Positions 5,004-6,070 of a stretch of 6,070 bases of DNA are shown one piece after another. Source of the DNA: Actinomycetes bacterium (GTDB taxonomy: Bacteria; Actinomycetota; Coriobacteriia; Coriobacteriales; Coriobacteriaceae); the NCBI GenBank assembly GCA_023441725.1, contig JAEZNV010000141.1, positions 1 through 6,070 on the forward strand, in the 5' to 3' direction. Both the position numbers and the translations under genes were made by a program. The stretch's first letter is position 1. Every line of letters starts with the position of its first letter. Below the pieces are notes generated by a model. It made no database searches, was not told the DNA's origin, and worked only from the letters and a program-made list of their open reading frames with translations.

Positions 5004-5855
5004 ATGACAAACGGATTGCTTTTAAGGCTTCGCGAGCGTGAGCTCAGCGCGAGTCCGGCGGAACGCAATGTCATCGCATACGTGAGTGCTCATCCGCATG
5101 AGGTGGTCGGGCTGTCCGTCCGCGGTCTTGCCGATGCCACGTTCTCCTCGCCCTCGAGCATTTTGCGTTTTTGCAAGCGCTTGGGTTTTGCGGGCTACAA
5201 GGAGTTCCAGCGCGAACTGATTGCCGAACTGGCGCTCTTGGGTGACAAGAAAGACGTTGCCCTCGAGGACATCTCCATGGACGACAGCGTCGAACGTATC
5301 GTGGGGAAGGTGATGAAAAGCAACGTGCGCACAATCGAGGCGACGGCGCGAACGCTCGATTACACCGTCTTGGAGCGATGCGCGGCCCATCTTAAACGGG
5401 CACGCGCGGTCAATCTGTTCGGTATCGGTGCCTCTCGTTTGGTCGCGCACGATCTAGCGCAAAAGCTCATGCGTGTTGACAAAGAGTGCCATCTGTACGA
5501 CGACTGGCATGATCAGCTCCTGTGTGCCAAGAACATGCATGAGGGCGATATGGCAATCGCCTTTAGCTACTCGGGCTTAACGCAAGAAGTGCTGGACTGC
5601 ACCGTCGAGGCTCAACGTCACAACTGTCCCGTTGTGGCCGTGACCAAGGTAGACGGATCGTCCAAGCTTGCCACCATGGCCGATGCCGTGCTCGGCGTTG
5701 CTGCAAGCGAGCCCTTGGTCCGCAGCGGTGCCATGGCCTCGCGTATGGCCCAGCTTATGGTTGTCGACGCCCTGTACGCTGCTTACGTTGCCAGCGACTA
5801 CGAGCGGGCGACGCATGTCATTAAGCAAAACTACATCAAGAAACAGGAAAGATGA
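5004..5855 (+). CDS. murR: RpiR-family transcriptional regulator with SIS domain, MurR-like
   Basis: This 283-residue protein has the two-domain RpiR form. An N-terminal winged helix-turn-helix (about 1-76) carries SPAERNVIAYV and the recognition region SSPSSILRFCKRLGFAGYKE (48-67). A sugar-phosphate isomerase (SIS) domain spans about 126-262, with GIGAS (140-144) and FSYSG (187-191) as the phosphosugar-binding loops. Proteins of this form sense a sugar phosphate and control its catabolic genes. Because murQ follows after 10 bases, the likely ligand is N-acetylmuramic acid 6-phosphate and the likely targets are murR-murQ and whatever follows. The symbol rests on this context; other RpiR proteins share the fold. 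ATG 5004 is chosen because GGAGG at 4991-4995 is 8 bases upstream; an in-frame GTG at 4995 overlaps that ribosome site. In E. coli murR is divergent from murQ, while here they run in the same direction. Confidence 0.8.
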   Translation: MTNGLLLRLRERELSASPAERNVIAYVSAHPHEVVGLSVRGLADATFSSPSSILRFCKRLGFAGYKEFQRELIAELALLGDKKDVALEDISMDDSVERIVGKVMKSNVRTIEATARTLDYTVLERCAAHLKRARAVNLFGIGASRLVAHDLAQKLMRVDKECHLYDDWHDQLLCAKNMHEGDMAIAFSYSGLTQEVLDCTVEAQRHNCPVVAVTKVDGSSKLATMADAVLGVAASEPLVRSGAMASRMAQLMVVDALYAAYVASDYERATHVIKQNYIKKQER

Positions 5856-5865
5856 GGTGAATGAA

Positions 5866-6070
5866 ATGCTCGATTTAACAAAATTCACGACTGAACAGCG
5901 TAATCAAAGGTCAATGGACCTCGATACGATGACATCGCTGCAAATCGTCACGACGATGAACGATGAGGATCTTCGTGCCGTCCAGTCGGTCACGAAAGTG
6001 TTGCCCCAGGTTGCCACAGCAATCGACTGGGCTGCTGAGGCACTCGAGCGCGGCGGGCGCGTCTTTTACA
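5866..6070 (+). CDS. murQ: N-acetylmuramic acid 6-phosphate etherase, N-terminal part
   Basis: Sixty-eight codons are present before the window ends, with no stop. The N-terminus has the MurQ hallmarks: LTKFTTEQRNQRSMDLDTM (residues 4-22), then a helix with KVLPQVATAIDWAAEAL (44-60) and ERGGRVFY, which leads into the SIS-domain Gly-rich loop just beyond the edge. MurQ is a cytoplasmic enzyme that cleaves the D-lactyl ether of MurNAc-6-phosphate to give GlcNAc-6-phosphate and D-lactate, in peptidoglycan recycling and MurNAc use. The catalytic residues lie outside the window. The start is ATG 5866, with GAGGTGA at 5854-5860 and 5 bases of spacing. The ATG at 5861 is in another frame and meets a stop after five codons. 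The site overlaps the end of murR, which implies co-transcription and probable translational coupling. Confidence 0.9.
   Translation, partial: MLDLTKFTTEQRNQRSMDLDTMTSLQIVTTMNDEDLRAVQSVTKVLPQVATAIDWAAEALERGGRVFY

Overview
The window reads as chromosomal DNA from a high-GC, Gram-positive-type actinobacterium. The best guess is a gut Coriobacteriia such as Collinsella. This rests on strong GC bias at third codon positions, Shine-Dalgarno sites of the GGAGG type, an ftsE-ftsX pair, a VanZ-like protein and a murR-murQ pair. The genus is an inference from overall style, not from any marker gene. Every gene found lies on the + strand.

Layout. At 1-1007 are the last 32 codons of ftsE and a complete ftsX, overlapping by 14 bases, closed by a clear intrinsic terminator. 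Directly after it, 1065-1150 holds an 86-bp near-perfect inverted repeat that no gene explains. It abuts the probable promoter of the next gene, rnr (RNase R, 1201-3336), which ends in its own terminator. At 3511-4116 is a solitary serine site-specific recombinase whose arginine codon use differs from its neighbours; its upstream region carries several related half-sites in direct and inverted orientation. A TTG-started VanZ-like membrane protein follows (4228-4806). The window closes with an RpiR/SIS-family regulator (5004-5855), best read as MurR-like because the next gene, 10 bases on, is the start of murQ (MurNAc-6-phosphate etherase; cut by the window edge).

How the genes fit together. 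FtsEX drives septal peptidoglycan hydrolysis from the membrane, and MurR/MurQ handle MurNAc recovered from peptidoglycan. The two ends of the window therefore both concern cell-wall turnover, but terminators separate them and they are not one operon. RNase R is a housekeeping exoribonuclease. The recombinase looks like an insertion or remnant between rnr and the vanZ-like gene. No complete mobile element, CRISPR array, tRNA or rRNA is visible.

No gene-free stretch exceeds 200 bases: the gaps at 1008-1200, 3337-3510, 4117-4227 and 4807-5003 contain the terminators, repeats, promoter candidates and operator candidates listed. I found no convincing wholly new multi-gene system. The signals most worth follow-up are the 86-bp palindrome, the half-site cluster in front of the recombinase, and the repeated palindromic motif in front of murR.
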